Assembly: GCF_017873625.1 (NCBI RefSeq)
Contig: NZ_JAGGKL010000004.1
Span: 1-64,000 of the forward strand
Direction: 5' to 3'
Source of the DNA: Methanobacterium petrolearium
GTDB taxonomy: Archaea; Methanobacteriota; Methanobacteria; Methanobacteriales; Methanobacteriaceae
Length of the DNA: 64,000 nt
This document shows, piece after piece, positions 52,085 through 63,120 of this stretch. Below the pieces are notes generated by a model. That model had not been told where the DNA came from and did not search any database. It saw only the letters and a program-made list of their open reading frames with translations. How positions within the stretch are numbered: position 1 is the stretch's first letter; each line of letters opens with the position of its first letter. The translations under genes and the position numbers were made by a program.

Positions 52085-53060
52085 ATGAACCCAAATGTTA
52101 CTATTATAATTCTGAACTGGAATGGTTGGCAAGATACAATCGAATGTTTAGAATCTGTTTTCCAAAACGATTATCCCAACTATAACGTTATTGTTGTAGA
52201 TAATGATTCTAAAGATGATTCAGTCAATAGAATAAAAAAATACTGCTCAAATAGAACTAATCACACCTCAAGGATCAATTGTCTTGATACTAAACTGTCA
52301 GTATATGAAGAAAAAGATTTTAATTCCATTAATCTGGATGTAGAAAAAGAAAAGAATACAAATTTAATTATTTTCAAAAATTCCGAAAATTATGGATACG
52401 CTAAAGGAAACAATATAGGAATGAAAATTGCATTAAAAGTTTTTAACCCAGATTACATCTTATTGTTGAATAACGATACTATTGTTAATAAAGAGTTCTT
52501 AAAAGAATTAATTATGGCTGTGAAAAAGCATGAAACTGTGGGAATATTTGCACCCAAAATATTAAACGCCAATAATCCCAACATAATTGATTCTGCGGGC
52601 CATATATTTAGGTGGGGAAGAATCGTTGATAGAGGTTCTGAAAAAGTTGATAAAAACCAATACGATGCTAAAACTGAAGTAATCGGTGCTAAAGGAGCTG
52701 CTTGTCTTTACAAACGCGAAATGCTAGAATCTTGGCCTATTTAAAGAAGATTTGGTTACTTTATATGAAGACGCTGAATTATCTTGGAGAGCTAATATAA
52801 ACTCATGGAAAGCCATATATGTTCCTAAATCCATCATATACCACAAAATTGGGAAGAGTATTAAGAAAGAAGACTCAAAATTATTGTATTTTCAAAGGTT
52901 AGGTATCAAAAATATTACTTTAACAGTTAAAGAATACGGGACACTTGATCAAAAGATAGTATTCAGCTTTGTATTCTTAAACTTGATAATAAGTTATATA
53001 ATTTTAACTTGTTTAATTAATTATAGAAAATTTATTAGATTGATGAGAAAAACGGAATAA
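52085..53060 (+). pseudogene. Family 2 glycosyltransferase gene with a frameshift
   Basis: The rhamnosyltransferase-type GT2 starts at ATG 52085 (VTIIILNWNGWQDTIECLESVFQN, VVDNDSKDD, LLLNNDT). The frame ends at a stop near 52742, yet shifting at 52730-52734 restores GLFKEDLVTLYEDAELSWRANINSW and the C-terminal membrane segment up to 53060. The paralogue at 53236 has KIGLFDKRF at this point, so about two nucleotides are missing (or one is extra). Either a broken gene, phase variation, or a sequencing error. Confidence 0.85.
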
Positions 53061-53235
53061 ATAGTAAACCTTTTTTTAATCTTATTAATAATATTAAACT
53101 CCATCATCCCTGGAACTAAAATATTGATAGATACCTATAATATTCAACATATGAATTAAATTATCCAAAAATCTAAATCAAACCCATAAAAATACGAATT
53201 TACACATAAAACTAAAATTAAATAAGGACGTGCAG

Positions 53236-54261
53236 ATGAATTTAAAGCTGAGTATTATAATTTTAAACTGGAATGGTTGGCAAGATACAATCGAATGTTT
53301 AGAATCTGTCTTCCAAAACAATCATCCAAACTATAATGTTATTGTTGTAGATAATGATTCTAATGACGAATCAGTGCAAAAAATTAAAGAATATTGTAAT
53401 GGAAAAATAAAAATCAAATCAACATTTTTTAGATATGATCCTAACAATAAGCCCTTAGAAATCTTAGAAACTGAACCTGATAATAATTTTCAAAGAAAAA
53501 AGATTGTTGAATCTTCATCCCCCACACTTTTTTTAATTAAAAATAATAAAAATGAAGGATTTGCCGAAGGAAATAATATTGGAATAAGATATGCCCTGAA
53601 TAATTTGAATCCAGATTATATCTTACTTCTAAATAACGATACAGTGGTAGATAAAGAATTTTTAGTTCAAATGTTGAAGATCTCTGAAAACAATGATAAA
53701 ATTGGAATCACAGGCCCAAAAATCTATTATTATGACGAACCAAACCGGATTTGGTTTGCAAAGGGCAAAATTTCATGGAAATTCTGTCGTGGACTTAACA
53801 CTGGTCACAACGAAATTGATGTGGGACAACATGATCATGTTACAGAAGTGGAATATGTTAGTGGATGTGCATTTCTTATAAAAAAAGAAGTGGTTGACAA
53901 AATAGGGCTATTTGACAAAAGATTTTTTCTATACTTTGAAGAGATAGATTTGGCATTAAAAGCATCTAAAATTGGTTATAAAAGCTTTTTTGTGCCGGGG
54001 GGGAAAATTTGGCATAAAGTATCTAGATCTGGGGGTGGGATAAAGGGAAAGGTTGGATTATATTACATAACTAGAAATAGGTGGTTGTTCATGAAAAAAT
54101 GGGCAAAAAAAACTGATTTTCTGTTTTTCGTTATTTATCAGACCATTGGGGCAATAATATTTCCTATATCTTTGAGTATTTATTACAAAAATCCTAAACT
54201 ATTCTTAGCTTACTACAGGGGCATATATGATGGTCTTACTACAATAATCAACGATTTTTAA
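53236..54261 (+). CDS. Family 2 glycosyltransferase (rhamnosyltransferase-like)
   Basis: Intact paralogue of the frameshifted gene before it; product 341 residues from ATG 53236. GT2 motifs: LSIIILNWNGWQDTIECLES, VVDNDSNDES, NEGFAEGNNIGIRYAL, LLLNNDTVVD, and FDKRFFLYFEEIDLALKA with the catalytic-base ED pair. C-terminal hydrophobic stretch FFVIYQTIGAIIFPISLS anchors it to the membrane. First 100 bp are almost identical in DNA to the upstream gene. Converges with the GT4 gene, overlapping it by 14 bp at the 3' ends. Confidence 0.9.
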   Translation: MNLKLSIIILNWNGWQDTIECLESVFQNNHPNYNVIVVDNDSNDESVQKIKEYCNGKIKIKSTFFRYDPNNKPLEILETEPDNNFQRKKIVESSSPTLFLIKNNKNEGFAEGNNIGIRYALNNLNPDYILLLNNDTVVDKEFLVQMLKISENNDKIGITGPKIYYYDEPNRIWFAKGKISWKFCRGLNTGHNEIDVGQHDHVTEVEYVSGCAFLIKKEVVDKIGLFDKRFFLYFEEIDLALKASKIGYKSFFVPGGKIWHKVSRSGGGIKGKVGLYYITRNRWLFMKKWAKKTDFLFFVIYQTIGAIIFPISLSIYYKNPKLFLAYYRGIYDGLTTIINDF

Positions 54262-55438
54262 TCTGATTTCCATATAAATTTATTAAATTCTCTGTTTTTT
54301 TCCCTAAAATAGTTGAATATTCCCCTATTATTTTAAATGAATTATTTCCAAACTTTTTTCTTAAATCTTCATTTTCAATTAGAATATTTAATTTCTTATT
54401 TAATTCCTTTACGTTCTTAGGAGGTACGATGAATCCATTTACATCTTCTTCAATACCTTCTGACATCCCCCCAACATTTGTAACAATTATAGGTAGACCA
54501 CAAGCCATAGCTTCCATGACAACTAACGGTGGTCCTCCACCTTCTGTATAAGATGGGAGTACAAAAATGTCTGCAGACTGGTAGTACTTGTGAATCTTAT
54601 GATGTTCAATCATTCCGGTAAATATTACCTGATTTTCAATGCCCATTTTAGTTAAAATCTTTAACAGATCTTCTTTCTTAGGCCCAACACCTACCACCAT
54701 AAGTTTAACATTCTTATTTCCTGCATTGAGCTGGGAAAACGCATTTACTAACTCAAATATCCCCTTAAATTCATCTAAATATCCTACGAATAAAAGTAAA
54801 ATGTCCTCATCTTTGATGTTAAATTTTTCACGGATAATTGTATTTTTTGTCGGGTTAAATCTATCTGTATCAACTGCATTTCTTATAACCACAATTTTAT
54901 TATTATCATTTACCATTAATCGCATTTTTTTAGCTAAATCTTCACTGACAGCTATGGATCTAAAGCTAGAGTTTAAAGAATATGATATAAAATAATTAAA
55001 AATTCTGCTATTTTCAAAGTTGTTAATATCCATACCGTGTGCAGTTATAAAAAGGGGTTTATGCATAATTTTGGATACAATAGATGCCATAAACCCTGTG
55101 GGAATAACAGAATGTGCATGGATAATCTGGATTTTGTATTTCCGTATTATTTTGATTAAATTGAAGAATAAAGAAATAACATACGTTACCATTCGAAAAG
55201 TATCCATTAAACCATGAAAATGAACAAGAGCCCTGAATTGTTTGGGTTCAATCCATCTGAATCTATGAATGTGAATACCTTCCATGATCTCCTCATAAGG
55301 TATTCCATGGTTATGTTGAGTAACTACATGGATTTCAAACCCCTGATCCGCCAGGGCTTTAACTTCGTCAAATATAAATGAACCATAATAATCTCCCAAA
55401 AATTTAGGGAACATGGTTGTTACAATACATATTTTCAA
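54248..55438 (-). CDS. Family 4 glycosyltransferase
   Basis: GT-B retaining glycosyltransferase of 396 residues. N-terminal CIVTTMFPKFLGDYYGSFIFDEVKALADQG and IIHAHSVIPTGFMA; C-terminal FVLPSYTEGGGPPLVVMEAMACGLPIIVTNVGG holds the E-x7-E nucleotide-sugar site. The start is TTG at 55438 with AGGGGC upstream, since an ATG would remove the first strand (KICIVTT). Function: sugar addition to the lipid-linked surface glycan; sugar unknown. Confidence 0.9.
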   Translation of the reverse strand: MKICIVTTMFPKFLGDYYGSFIFDEVKALADQGFEIHVVTQHNHGIPYEEIMEGIHIHRFRWIEPKQFRALVHFHGLMDTFRMVTYVISLFFNLIKIIRKYKIQIIHAHSVIPTGFMASIVSKIMHKPLFITAHGMDINNFENSRIFNYFISYSLNSSFRSIAVSEDLAKKMRLMVNDNNKIVVIRNAVDTDRFNPTKNTIIREKFNIKDEDILLLFVGYLDEFKGIFELVNAFSQLNAGNKNVKLMVVGVGPKKEDLLKILTKMGIENQVIFTGMIEHHKIHKYYQSADIFVLPSYTEGGGPPLVVMEAMACGLPIIVTNVGGMSEGIEEDVNGFIVPPKNVKELNKKLNILIENEDLRKKFGNNSFKIIGEYSTILGKKTENLINLYGNQIKNR

Positions 55439-55503
55439 GGTTTTTTGCCCCTATAAAACGATCAATCACAATCTTCATATTATATTTTTAGTAAATAAAC
55501 AAA

Positions 55504-57168
55504 TTATTTCCTCTGGTAGATGGTTACATCTCCAAATCTTTTGATAGCTTTGTAGTTGGTGAAATTTATTTCTCCCCATGTGAAGAAATAATAATCAGGA
55601 TTTGTTTTATTTAATTCTCGGTCATATGCCTTCCTATCTTCTTCAGTGAAATTGGCATCTTTAGCACCCAACAGTATCGTTGTATTATTTCGGAATGTGG
55701 GCATCTTCCCAACATCCATCTGCAGATGCCATGCAAACATGGCCCAAAAATCAGCATATATTACTTTAGACTTGTAATTAGGGTCATGGTCCATTAACCA
55801 GTTACACGCACTACTCACTTCTTCATTAAACACTTTATTACCCATGTTAGCTGTTTTAATGGATTCAAACTGAGCAAATGTAAATGTGATCATAGACAAC
55901 ACTAAAATTGCTGAAAAAATGTATAATGTTAAATTTTTCTTTTTATAATTGAATCTGAACCTTTCGGTGGAAAAACTTACTGCCCGTGCTAGGAAGTAGG
56001 CCAGGGGTGCCACCATAAAGATGAAATAACGGTGATCCTTGATGACATAAACACTGTGGAATATAAAGAATGTTGCAAACCATGATAAGAAAAGAAGATC
56101 CATACTCCAATCACAACCCCATTTAAAAGAGACCTTATAAACAAGGTATATGATTGCAAAGAAAAGGATTTCGCTAATAAAATAATGTACTTTTCCAAAT
56201 GTGATTAAAAAAACTGCTAATAGTCCGAAAATCAAGGCTAATAATAATCTGGTTTTAGTCACATCCCCCCTAACTTTACTCCAACTTAAAACCCGTATTT
56301 TATCCAAATTCTTGTATAAATGGAACAATAAAGCGAATAATGTGAAAAATATGATTAATAGGGCACTATTTCCCAGATAATAAGGAGAATTCTTAACAAA
56401 ATACAATTGATCAGGGTTATATGCAAAATGTACTGAAGTGCTCGACCCTCCTGATGTTGTAAAGAAACTCATGAAAGGATAGATGGGATTACCCAACCTT
56501 ACATAGAAAAAGAGCAGAACCGGTATTATTACCAGTAAACTCAAACCCATTCCCCACATAATATCTTTAGGTTTTTTTATCCTGTTCCAATTCATCAAGA
56601 TACAAGCAAATATGGGGAATATGAGCAGAGCCATATTATACTTGGTTAAAACAGCCAGCATTGCCACGGAAAATGCCAAATAAAAGAATTTAGAGTTTCT
56701 TTTAACACCCAGATACGTTAAATACAGTGCCCAAATTCCGATGGATACGCTGGGAATGTCATTGTATCCAACAGCAGCATATATGAGGATTAGAGGAGAT
56801 GTTGCATATAATAAACTTCCCAAAAAGCTGATCAATGGCGTGAAACGTTCTTTTAAGAATAAATAAAACCCAATACATCCTATTACGTATAAAAGTCCGT
56901 CAATGATCAACATAGGCGCTATACTTAACCCATCAAACATGAAATATATGGAAGTTAAAAAGGGGAGTAAAGGTGGTCTGAGGAGATCTGAATATCCATA
57001 CCCTTTACCTGCAAATAGTGCAGCATTGGCAAGTAAATCAAAGGTATCATAGGCCGGCCACAAATACAGATGCATGATGACACGCCAATAAGCAATCAGA
57101 CCAACTATTAAAATTAAAAGAATTAAAAACACCCATTGAGCATGCTTTTTTTCAAATTTTTCTAACAT
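55504..57168 (-). CDS. Family 39 (PMT/ArnT-like) membrane glycosyltransferase, first copy
   Basis: GT-C enzyme with about 12 membrane helices, 554 residues from ATG 57168 (AGAGGT upstream). The first loop has the acidic site WPAYDTFDLLANAALFAGKGYGYSDLLRPPLLPFL; a second loop has AVGYNDIPSVSIGIWALYLTYLG. C-terminal soluble part of ~110 residues. Uses a polyprenyl-phosphate sugar donor. A close paralogue sits immediately upstream on the same strand (57189), so the pair arose by tandem duplication. Confidence 0.88.
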   Translation of the reverse strand: MLEKFEKKHAQWVFLILLILIVGLIAYWRVIMHLYLWPAYDTFDLLANAALFAGKGYGYSDLLRPPLLPFLTSIYFMFDGLSIAPMLIIDGLLYVIGCIGFYLFLKERFTPLISFLGSLLYATSPLILIYAAVGYNDIPSVSIGIWALYLTYLGVKRNSKFFYLAFSVAMLAVLTKYNMALLIFPIFACILMNWNRIKKPKDIMWGMGLSLLVIIPVLLFFYVRLGNPIYPFMSFFTTSGGSSTSVHFAYNPDQLYFVKNSPYYLGNSALLIIFFTLFALLFHLYKNLDKIRVLSWSKVRGDVTKTRLLLALIFGLLAVFLITFGKVHYFISEILFFAIIYLVYKVSFKWGCDWSMDLLFLSWFATFFIFHSVYVIKDHRYFIFMVAPLAYFLARAVSFSTERFRFNYKKKNLTLYIFSAILVLSMITFTFAQFESIKTANMGNKVFNEEVSSACNWLMDHDPNYKSKVIYADFWAMFAWHLQMDVGKMPTFRNNTTILLGAKDANFTEEDRKAYDRELNKTNPDYYFFTWGEINFTNYKAIKRFGDVTIYQRK

Positions 57169-57188
57169 CAAGAAACCTCTAAATAGTT

Positions 57189-58814
57189 CTAAGATCGTCT
57201 TTTGTAAATTGTTATAACTCCAAAATGTTTTATTTGTTGGTATTCTGTGAAGTTAGACATTTCCTCAAAAGAAAAGTAATAATCTATTTTATCTCTGTTT
57301 AACTGAGTTTCACAAGATCCTGTTGTGTCACATAATGGCATTTGCAGGACATTAGTTCTAAGATACCAACTTAATTGTGGGCATCGCTCTGAACATATCA
57401 TCTTACTATTATATTGATGATCATCATCTTTAAGCCATTGGCTGGCAGCTTGAACATCGTTTGAAATACATCTCATCTGTGATTCATTATCAGGTATCTC
57501 ATGTATGGAGAATACAGCTGACGATATGATCATAACCACCAGTACTATTATCAACATCCTGTATATTAATTTTTGATAATCCTCTTTTAATGTCCATAAA
57601 TTTCCAATGTAATTAAAGGCTAGTATTAAAAAATAGCTTAAAGCAGGTGCCATAGTGACAAAATAACGGTCATCTTTAACTGTGTAGATACTGTGAAATA
57701 TGAAAAAGGCCATGAACCATGATATAAAAAGAAAATGGAAGTCCATATCCTGAATTTTTTCCCCTTTTAAGATAGAGTAAACTAAAAGGAGTACTATGAA
57801 AAACAGGACTTCACTTAAAAAATAATTGATTTTGGTAAAACTTAAAACAAGCAAAATTAGTAAAATAATTAGCGATACCATCGTAAATGTCATATATTTT
57901 GTTATTTTATATTTATTAACTCCCTTAAATTTCGATTGAAGCGTGGAAAATTGAGTTATTGTGTAGGATATTAAACTAAAAATGAAAAACAATACAATGG
58001 TTATCCCTCCAGGCCCCATATAATATAAAATATTTTGCAGGAAGTATAGCGGATTTGGACAGTAATATACATATGTGGTTGCCCAAGATTTCTGAGTTGT
58101 GTTGTAAAACGTTTCAAAAGGATAGAATGGATCACCAAATTGTCCATGAAAAAATAGAATAACCATGATTCCGGGTAAAAGAGATAACAAAATGCCCCCA
58201 ATCATAGGTTTAATGGATAAACTCTTACGATTTATAATCAGATAAAATAACATAGGAAAAACAATGAATCCTGCAGGATAACGCGTTAAAAATGCCAGCA
58301 CTCCCAGGGGGAATGATAAATAAAAAAACTTTGAATCTCTTTTTACCGCTAAAACGGTGGTGTATAATGCCCATATACTCAGAGCAACACTTGGAATATC
58401 TGAAAGTCCGATTCCTGCAAATAGTATAACTACTGGAAATGTAGAGAAGAGTAAACTACCAAAAAAACTTATTATTGGCTCAAATTTCATCCTGAAAAAT
58501 AAATATAATCCTACAGCTCCAAATACTAGAAAAAATGCATCCAAATAGTATATAGTTGATTCATAAACAAATCCCAACCTGAATAGTAAGGATGTTAAGA
58601 ATGGTAAAAAAGGTGGGCGTGTTAATTCGGTGTATCCAAAACCCTGTCCTGCAAAGTACATGGCATTGGATAAAAAAGCATAAGTATCCCATACTGAACC
58701 TATTTCTATTTGAATTAAAACACGATAATAAGCCAGTGATGCCACGATTAAAATAAGAATTATAATAAATATATATTTATTATTACTCTTACAAAATGAA
58801 CCATTCAACTTCAT
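57189..58814 (-). CDS. Family 39 membrane glycosyltransferase, second copy
   Basis: Paralogue of the gene at 55504, 541 residues from ATG 58814. Same pattern: SVWDTYAFLSNAMYFAGQGFGYTELTRPPFLPFL in the first loop, GIGLSDIPSVALSIWALYTTVLAVKRDSKFFYLSF in the second, similar order of helices, shorter C-terminal domain with several Cys (RCISND, CSERCP, CDTTGSC) not present in the other copy. TTG 58823 is an alternative start. 13 bp after the triphosphatase gene, hence probably in one transcript with it. Confidence 0.87.
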   Translation of the reverse strand: MKLNGSFCKSNNKYIFIIILILIVASLAYYRVLIQIEIGSVWDTYAFLSNAMYFAGQGFGYTELTRPPFLPFLTSLLFRLGFVYESTIYYLDAFFLVFGAVGLYLFFRMKFEPIISFFGSLLFSTFPVVILFAGIGLSDIPSVALSIWALYTTVLAVKRDSKFFYLSFPLGVLAFLTRYPAGFIVFPMLFYLIINRKSLSIKPMIGGILLSLLPGIMVILFFHGQFGDPFYPFETFYNTTQKSWATTYVYYCPNPLYFLQNILYYMGPGGITIVLFFIFSLISYTITQFSTLQSKFKGVNKYKITKYMTFTMVSLIILLILLVLSFTKINYFLSEVLFFIVLLLVYSILKGEKIQDMDFHFLFISWFMAFFIFHSIYTVKDDRYFVTMAPALSYFLILAFNYIGNLWTLKEDYQKLIYRMLIIVLVVMIISSAVFSIHEIPDNESQMRCISNDVQAASQWLKDDDHQYNSKMICSERCPQLSWYLRTNVLQMPLCDTTGSCETQLNRDKIDYYFSFEEMSNFTEYQQIKHFGVITIYKRRS

Positions 58815-58827
58815 ATTAATCAATTAT

Positions 58828-59343
58828 TCAAAAGTAAACCCTTTCATTCATTCTGGGTATCATGGCCATCAGAACACACTGTTCTGTGTTACCAGTGCGG
58901 TCCAAAAGTCCTTTACTAAGATGGCTTACTGCCCCCTTCTTTTGTCCCAACTTATTAACACCAGTGACCTCATCCATAACATCCCCCACTTCAATACCTT
59001 CCAAAACCTTCTTTATCACCATTGGAGGGTATTCAAATCCTGCACTAACCCCCAAAGTAGTCTTTTCACCATCATAAATAGCACACCACTGCAGGTCCAG
59101 ATATCCAGTTAGGCTATGGGGTACCTCCAGTAGGCCAGACTCAATACCTACTGAAAGGTCAAATTCATCCGAAAACGCGTTTTTCGCCCGATTAATAGCA
59201 CCTTGAATGGTTATATCCAATCCAATGGGCTGGTCAGGTACCCCTGAATCTACGTGTTTTGCCTTGACATCCGTTTTGGGATATATCTTCCCGAGAATGT
59301 TTTGAGTGGCCTTCAGCTTCACCGGGTTTTTTGATGCCACCAC
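58828..59343 (-). CDS. Inosine/xanthosine triphosphatase (DUF84, YjjX family)
   Basis: House-cleaning NTPase removing ITP/XTP. 171 residues from GTG 59343: VASKNPVKLKAT, VDSGVPDQPIG, FDLSVGIESGL, and the conserved GAVSHLSKGLLDR near the end. The family usually starts MKVVVASKNP; here the codons before GTG read I-K-V and a GGGGGG site lies five bases upstream of the ATT. So an ATT start at 59352 is possible, though GTG remains the conventional choice. It heads a minus-strand unit with the GT39 pair. Confidence 0.85.
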   Translation of the reverse strand: MVASKNPVKLKATQNILGKIYPKTDVKAKHVDSGVPDQPIGLDITIQGAINRAKNAFSDEFDLSVGIESGLLEVPHSLTGYLDLQWCAIYDGEKTTLGVSAGFEYPPMVIKKVLEGIEVGDVMDEVTGVNKLGQKKGAVSHLSKGLLDRTGNTEQCVLMAMIPRMNERVYF

Positions 59344-59440
59344 AACTTTAATCCAAACCCCCCATGATGTTCATAATAACTCATATGATTAAATAAATCT
59401 ATATGATTAATAAACTTATATAATATATTCATATTATTTT

Positions 59441-59896
59441 TTAAATTACTTTCCCATGTGAATCTATTTCTCCCCTGCGTATCCTGGTTGAAGATATGGG
59501 CTTACCATCCTGGGCCAGTACCATGTTAATGGTGATTATATCTAATGGTTTCATTCCTTTATCCCGGCGTATCTGGTTTATTTTTCTGGCGGTTGCTTCG
59601 GTTTCTGAACTTACCACAATGGCATCTATGGAGTCATCATCCACTGTGGGGCCATAGTGCTCTTCTAAACGGGCTATAATGTAGTTGGATCGGTTTTTAA
59701 GCAGAGAATTCAAATTGGACATTCTCACATCACAGGGCTCGATTTCCCCCTTGAGACCACCGAATTCATCAGAAGTGACTCCAATTAATATTTTATCCCC
59801 TATTTGAAATGCTGTTTCTATTAAAAGACGATGCCCTTCGTGGAATTTATCAAAAGTGCCCCCTACTGCAACTTTATTATATCGTTTAGATGTCAT
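59441..59896 (-). CDS. coaD: Phosphopantetheine adenylyltransferase (archaeal CoaD)
   Basis: Makes dephospho-CoA from 4'-phosphopantetheine and ATP. The 151-residue nucleotidyltransferase has the TxGH motif as VAVGGTFDKFHEGHRLLI and the late ISSTRIRRGEI. The GVTSDEFGGLKGEIEPCDVR middle is typical of the archaeal/eukaryotic COG1019 branch. ATG 59896. Solitary gene, divergent from the radical SAM gene. Confidence 0.93.
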   Translation of the reverse strand: MTSKRYNKVAVGGTFDKFHEGHRLLIETAFQIGDKILIGVTSDEFGGLKGEIEPCDVRMSNLNSLLKNRSNYIIARLEEHYGPTVDDDSIDAIVVSSETEATARKINQIRRDKGMKPLDIITINMVLAQDGKPISSTRIRRGEIDSHGKVI

Positions 59897-60023
59897 TTGT
59901 GATTATCCTTAACATTGATTGAAATTATTATTCAAATTTATAGTAAAAGGTGAGATGAGTGATTCATAATTGGGTACTCTGACTGTAGATATCTTGATTA
60001 TGTGGTGGGCAAGATAATAAACT

Positions 60024-61586
<1,563 letters not shown>

Positions 61587-61699
61587 TCATATCACCTTAT
61601 TTATTAGATGATAATTAACTATAGATCATATTCTAAACTGTTAGATTCCCTCACAAAATAAAAATCATATTATAAAACCCCAAAATTATGGTAATTATC

Positions 61700-62812
61700 A
61701 TGAAACCCGCTAAAAGAGTAGAGTCCCTTGATCTATCCGGAATACGGAAAATGTTCGATATGGTGGGAGAGGACTCCATCAACCTGGCACTGGGTGAACC
61801 TGACTTTGACACCCCACCCCACATACGTGAAGCAGTTAAAGAAGCCTTAGAGGAAGGATTCACCCATTACACTGGTAACACCGGGATCATTGAACTGCGG
61901 GAAGCTATTTCCCATAAATTACGGACTGAAAACCATATCCCCACCACCCCGGAATCAGTTATAGTTACGGTGGGGGCCAGTGGAGCATTATACTCCAGTG
62001 TCAATGCACTTGTAGAAGAAGGAAATGAAGTTATCATTCCTGATCCTGGTTTTGTGGCCTATGATGCCTGTGTAAAGATATCTGGTGGTAAATCTGTGCG
62101 GGCACACCTCAAGGATGAGAATGATTTCAGAATGATACCAGAAGATGTGCTGGAACAGGTCACCCCCCGTACCAAGGTCATTATAATGAATTCACCGGGT
62201 AATCCTACTGGTGGTGTACTGGAAAAGGAAGATGTTAAGGGTTTGGCTGATATTGCTGATGATCATAACCTGATCCTGATTTCTGATGAGATCTATGAAA
62301 AGATCATCTATGGAAAAAAACATTACAGCCCAGCAAGTTACTCTGATAATGTTATAACCATTAATGGGTTTTCCAAGACTTATGCCATGACTGGTTTCCG
62401 CATAGGATACCTATCAGCGCCATTAAAATTAACGGAAGAACTCCTGAAAGTACACCAGTACACTGTTACCTGTGCCACTTCATTGTCCCAAAAAGCTGCC
62501 CTGGCAGCCCTTCAGGGACCCCAAGATGGTGTACAGAGAATGGCGGAGGAGTTTAAAAGAAGAAGGGATCTGGTGGTGGGCAGACTACGAGGTATGGGAA
62601 TTGATTGCAAAAAACCGCAGGGAGCATTTTACGTCTTCCCCCCCATAGATAACCCTGAAAAGTTGGTAGAGGAAGCTCTTAAAAAGGATGTGGTGCTGGT
62701 TCCTGGAACCTCTTTCGGTAAGTATGGTGAAGGCCACTTCCGTATATCCTACGCAACTTCATACGAAGATCTAAAGGAAGCTATGGATCGTTTGGAATCC
62801 CTAGATTTCTGA
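61700..62812 (+). CDS. PLP-dependent aminotransferase (class I, AspC-like)
   Basis: 370 residues from ATG 61700. Substrate loop and N-terminal arm (RKMFDMVGEDSINLALGEPDFDTPPHIREAV), the cofactor-binding NSPGNPTGG, DEIYEKIIY, and the PLP lysine in INGFSKTYAMTGFRIGYLS; C-terminal arginine in HFRISYATS. The TATA-like TATTATAAA at 61668-61676 implies transcription starting at about the ATG, so the message may be leaderless; ATG 61688 is a less likely start. Aspartate, tyrosine or other amino acid specificity cannot be resolved. Confidence 0.9.
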   Translation: MKPAKRVESLDLSGIRKMFDMVGEDSINLALGEPDFDTPPHIREAVKEALEEGFTHYTGNTGIIELREAISHKLRTENHIPTTPESVIVTVGASGALYSSVNALVEEGNEVIIPDPGFVAYDACVKISGGKSVRAHLKDENDFRMIPEDVLEQVTPRTKVIIMNSPGNPTGGVLEKEDVKGLADIADDHNLILISDEIYEKIIYGKKHYSPASYSDNVITINGFSKTYAMTGFRIGYLSAPLKLTEELLKVHQYTVTCATSLSQKAALAALQGPQDGVQRMAEEFKRRRDLVVGRLRGMGIDCKKPQGAFYVFPPIDNPEKLVEEALKKDVVLVPGTSFGKYGEGHFRISYATSYEDLKEAMDRLESLDF

Positions 62813-62829
62813 TGATACTCTAATTGATT

Positions 62830-62955
62830 TTTTAATCCCTACTTTCAAATCACCCTACTACTTTTTCTTTTAATCCCTAACTTTCCAATTATCCCATAAT
62901 CATTTTCCATTTAATTCCCTACTTTTTAATCACCCCATAATTATTTTTCTATTTT
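62830..62955 (+). repeat. Three imperfect tandem repeats of ~38-41 bp
   Basis: A pattern TTAATCCCTACTTTC-AAT-ACCC-ATAAT-ATTTT recurs with starts near 62832, 62870 and 62911. Located between the aminotransferase stop and the P-type ATPase promoter. Confidence 0.55.
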
Positions 62956-62959
62956 TTCC

Positions 62960-63028
62960 AATGTTAGACTAGCCTAGAAGAATTAGATGAATCTAACATT
63001 ATTTTTAAAGGAATTAGGCTTTCCTAAC
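62960..63028 (+). promoter_or_regulatory. Two DtxR/IdeR-like boxes and an inverted repeat upstream of the P-type ATPase gene
   Basis: Box 1 (62964-62977, TTAGACTAGCCTAG) and box 2 (63014-63028, TTAGGCTTTCCTAAC) each match much of the known DtxR/IdeR consensus TTAGGTTAGCCTAACC. They are 50 bp apart. A separate perfect 9-bp inverted repeat (AATGTTAGA / TCTAACATT, 62960-62968 and 62992-63000) overlaps box 1. A TATA element follows at 63050-63057. Indicates metal-dependent control. Confidence 0.6.
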
Positions 63029-63049
63029 ACGTTAATTGAGGGAAAAAGA

Positions 63050-63057
63050 TATATATA
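63050..63057 (+). promoter_or_regulatory. TATA box of the P-type ATPase gene
   Basis: TATATATA with purine-rich GGAAAAAG before it (BRE-like); start expected near 63080, about 40 nt before the TTG start codon. Confidence 0.65.
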
Positions 63058-63120
63058 GCCTCCTTCATATCTACATAAACTCAATAAGGAAATCTCATAC
63101 CCCCCAGGAAGGTAAACATT

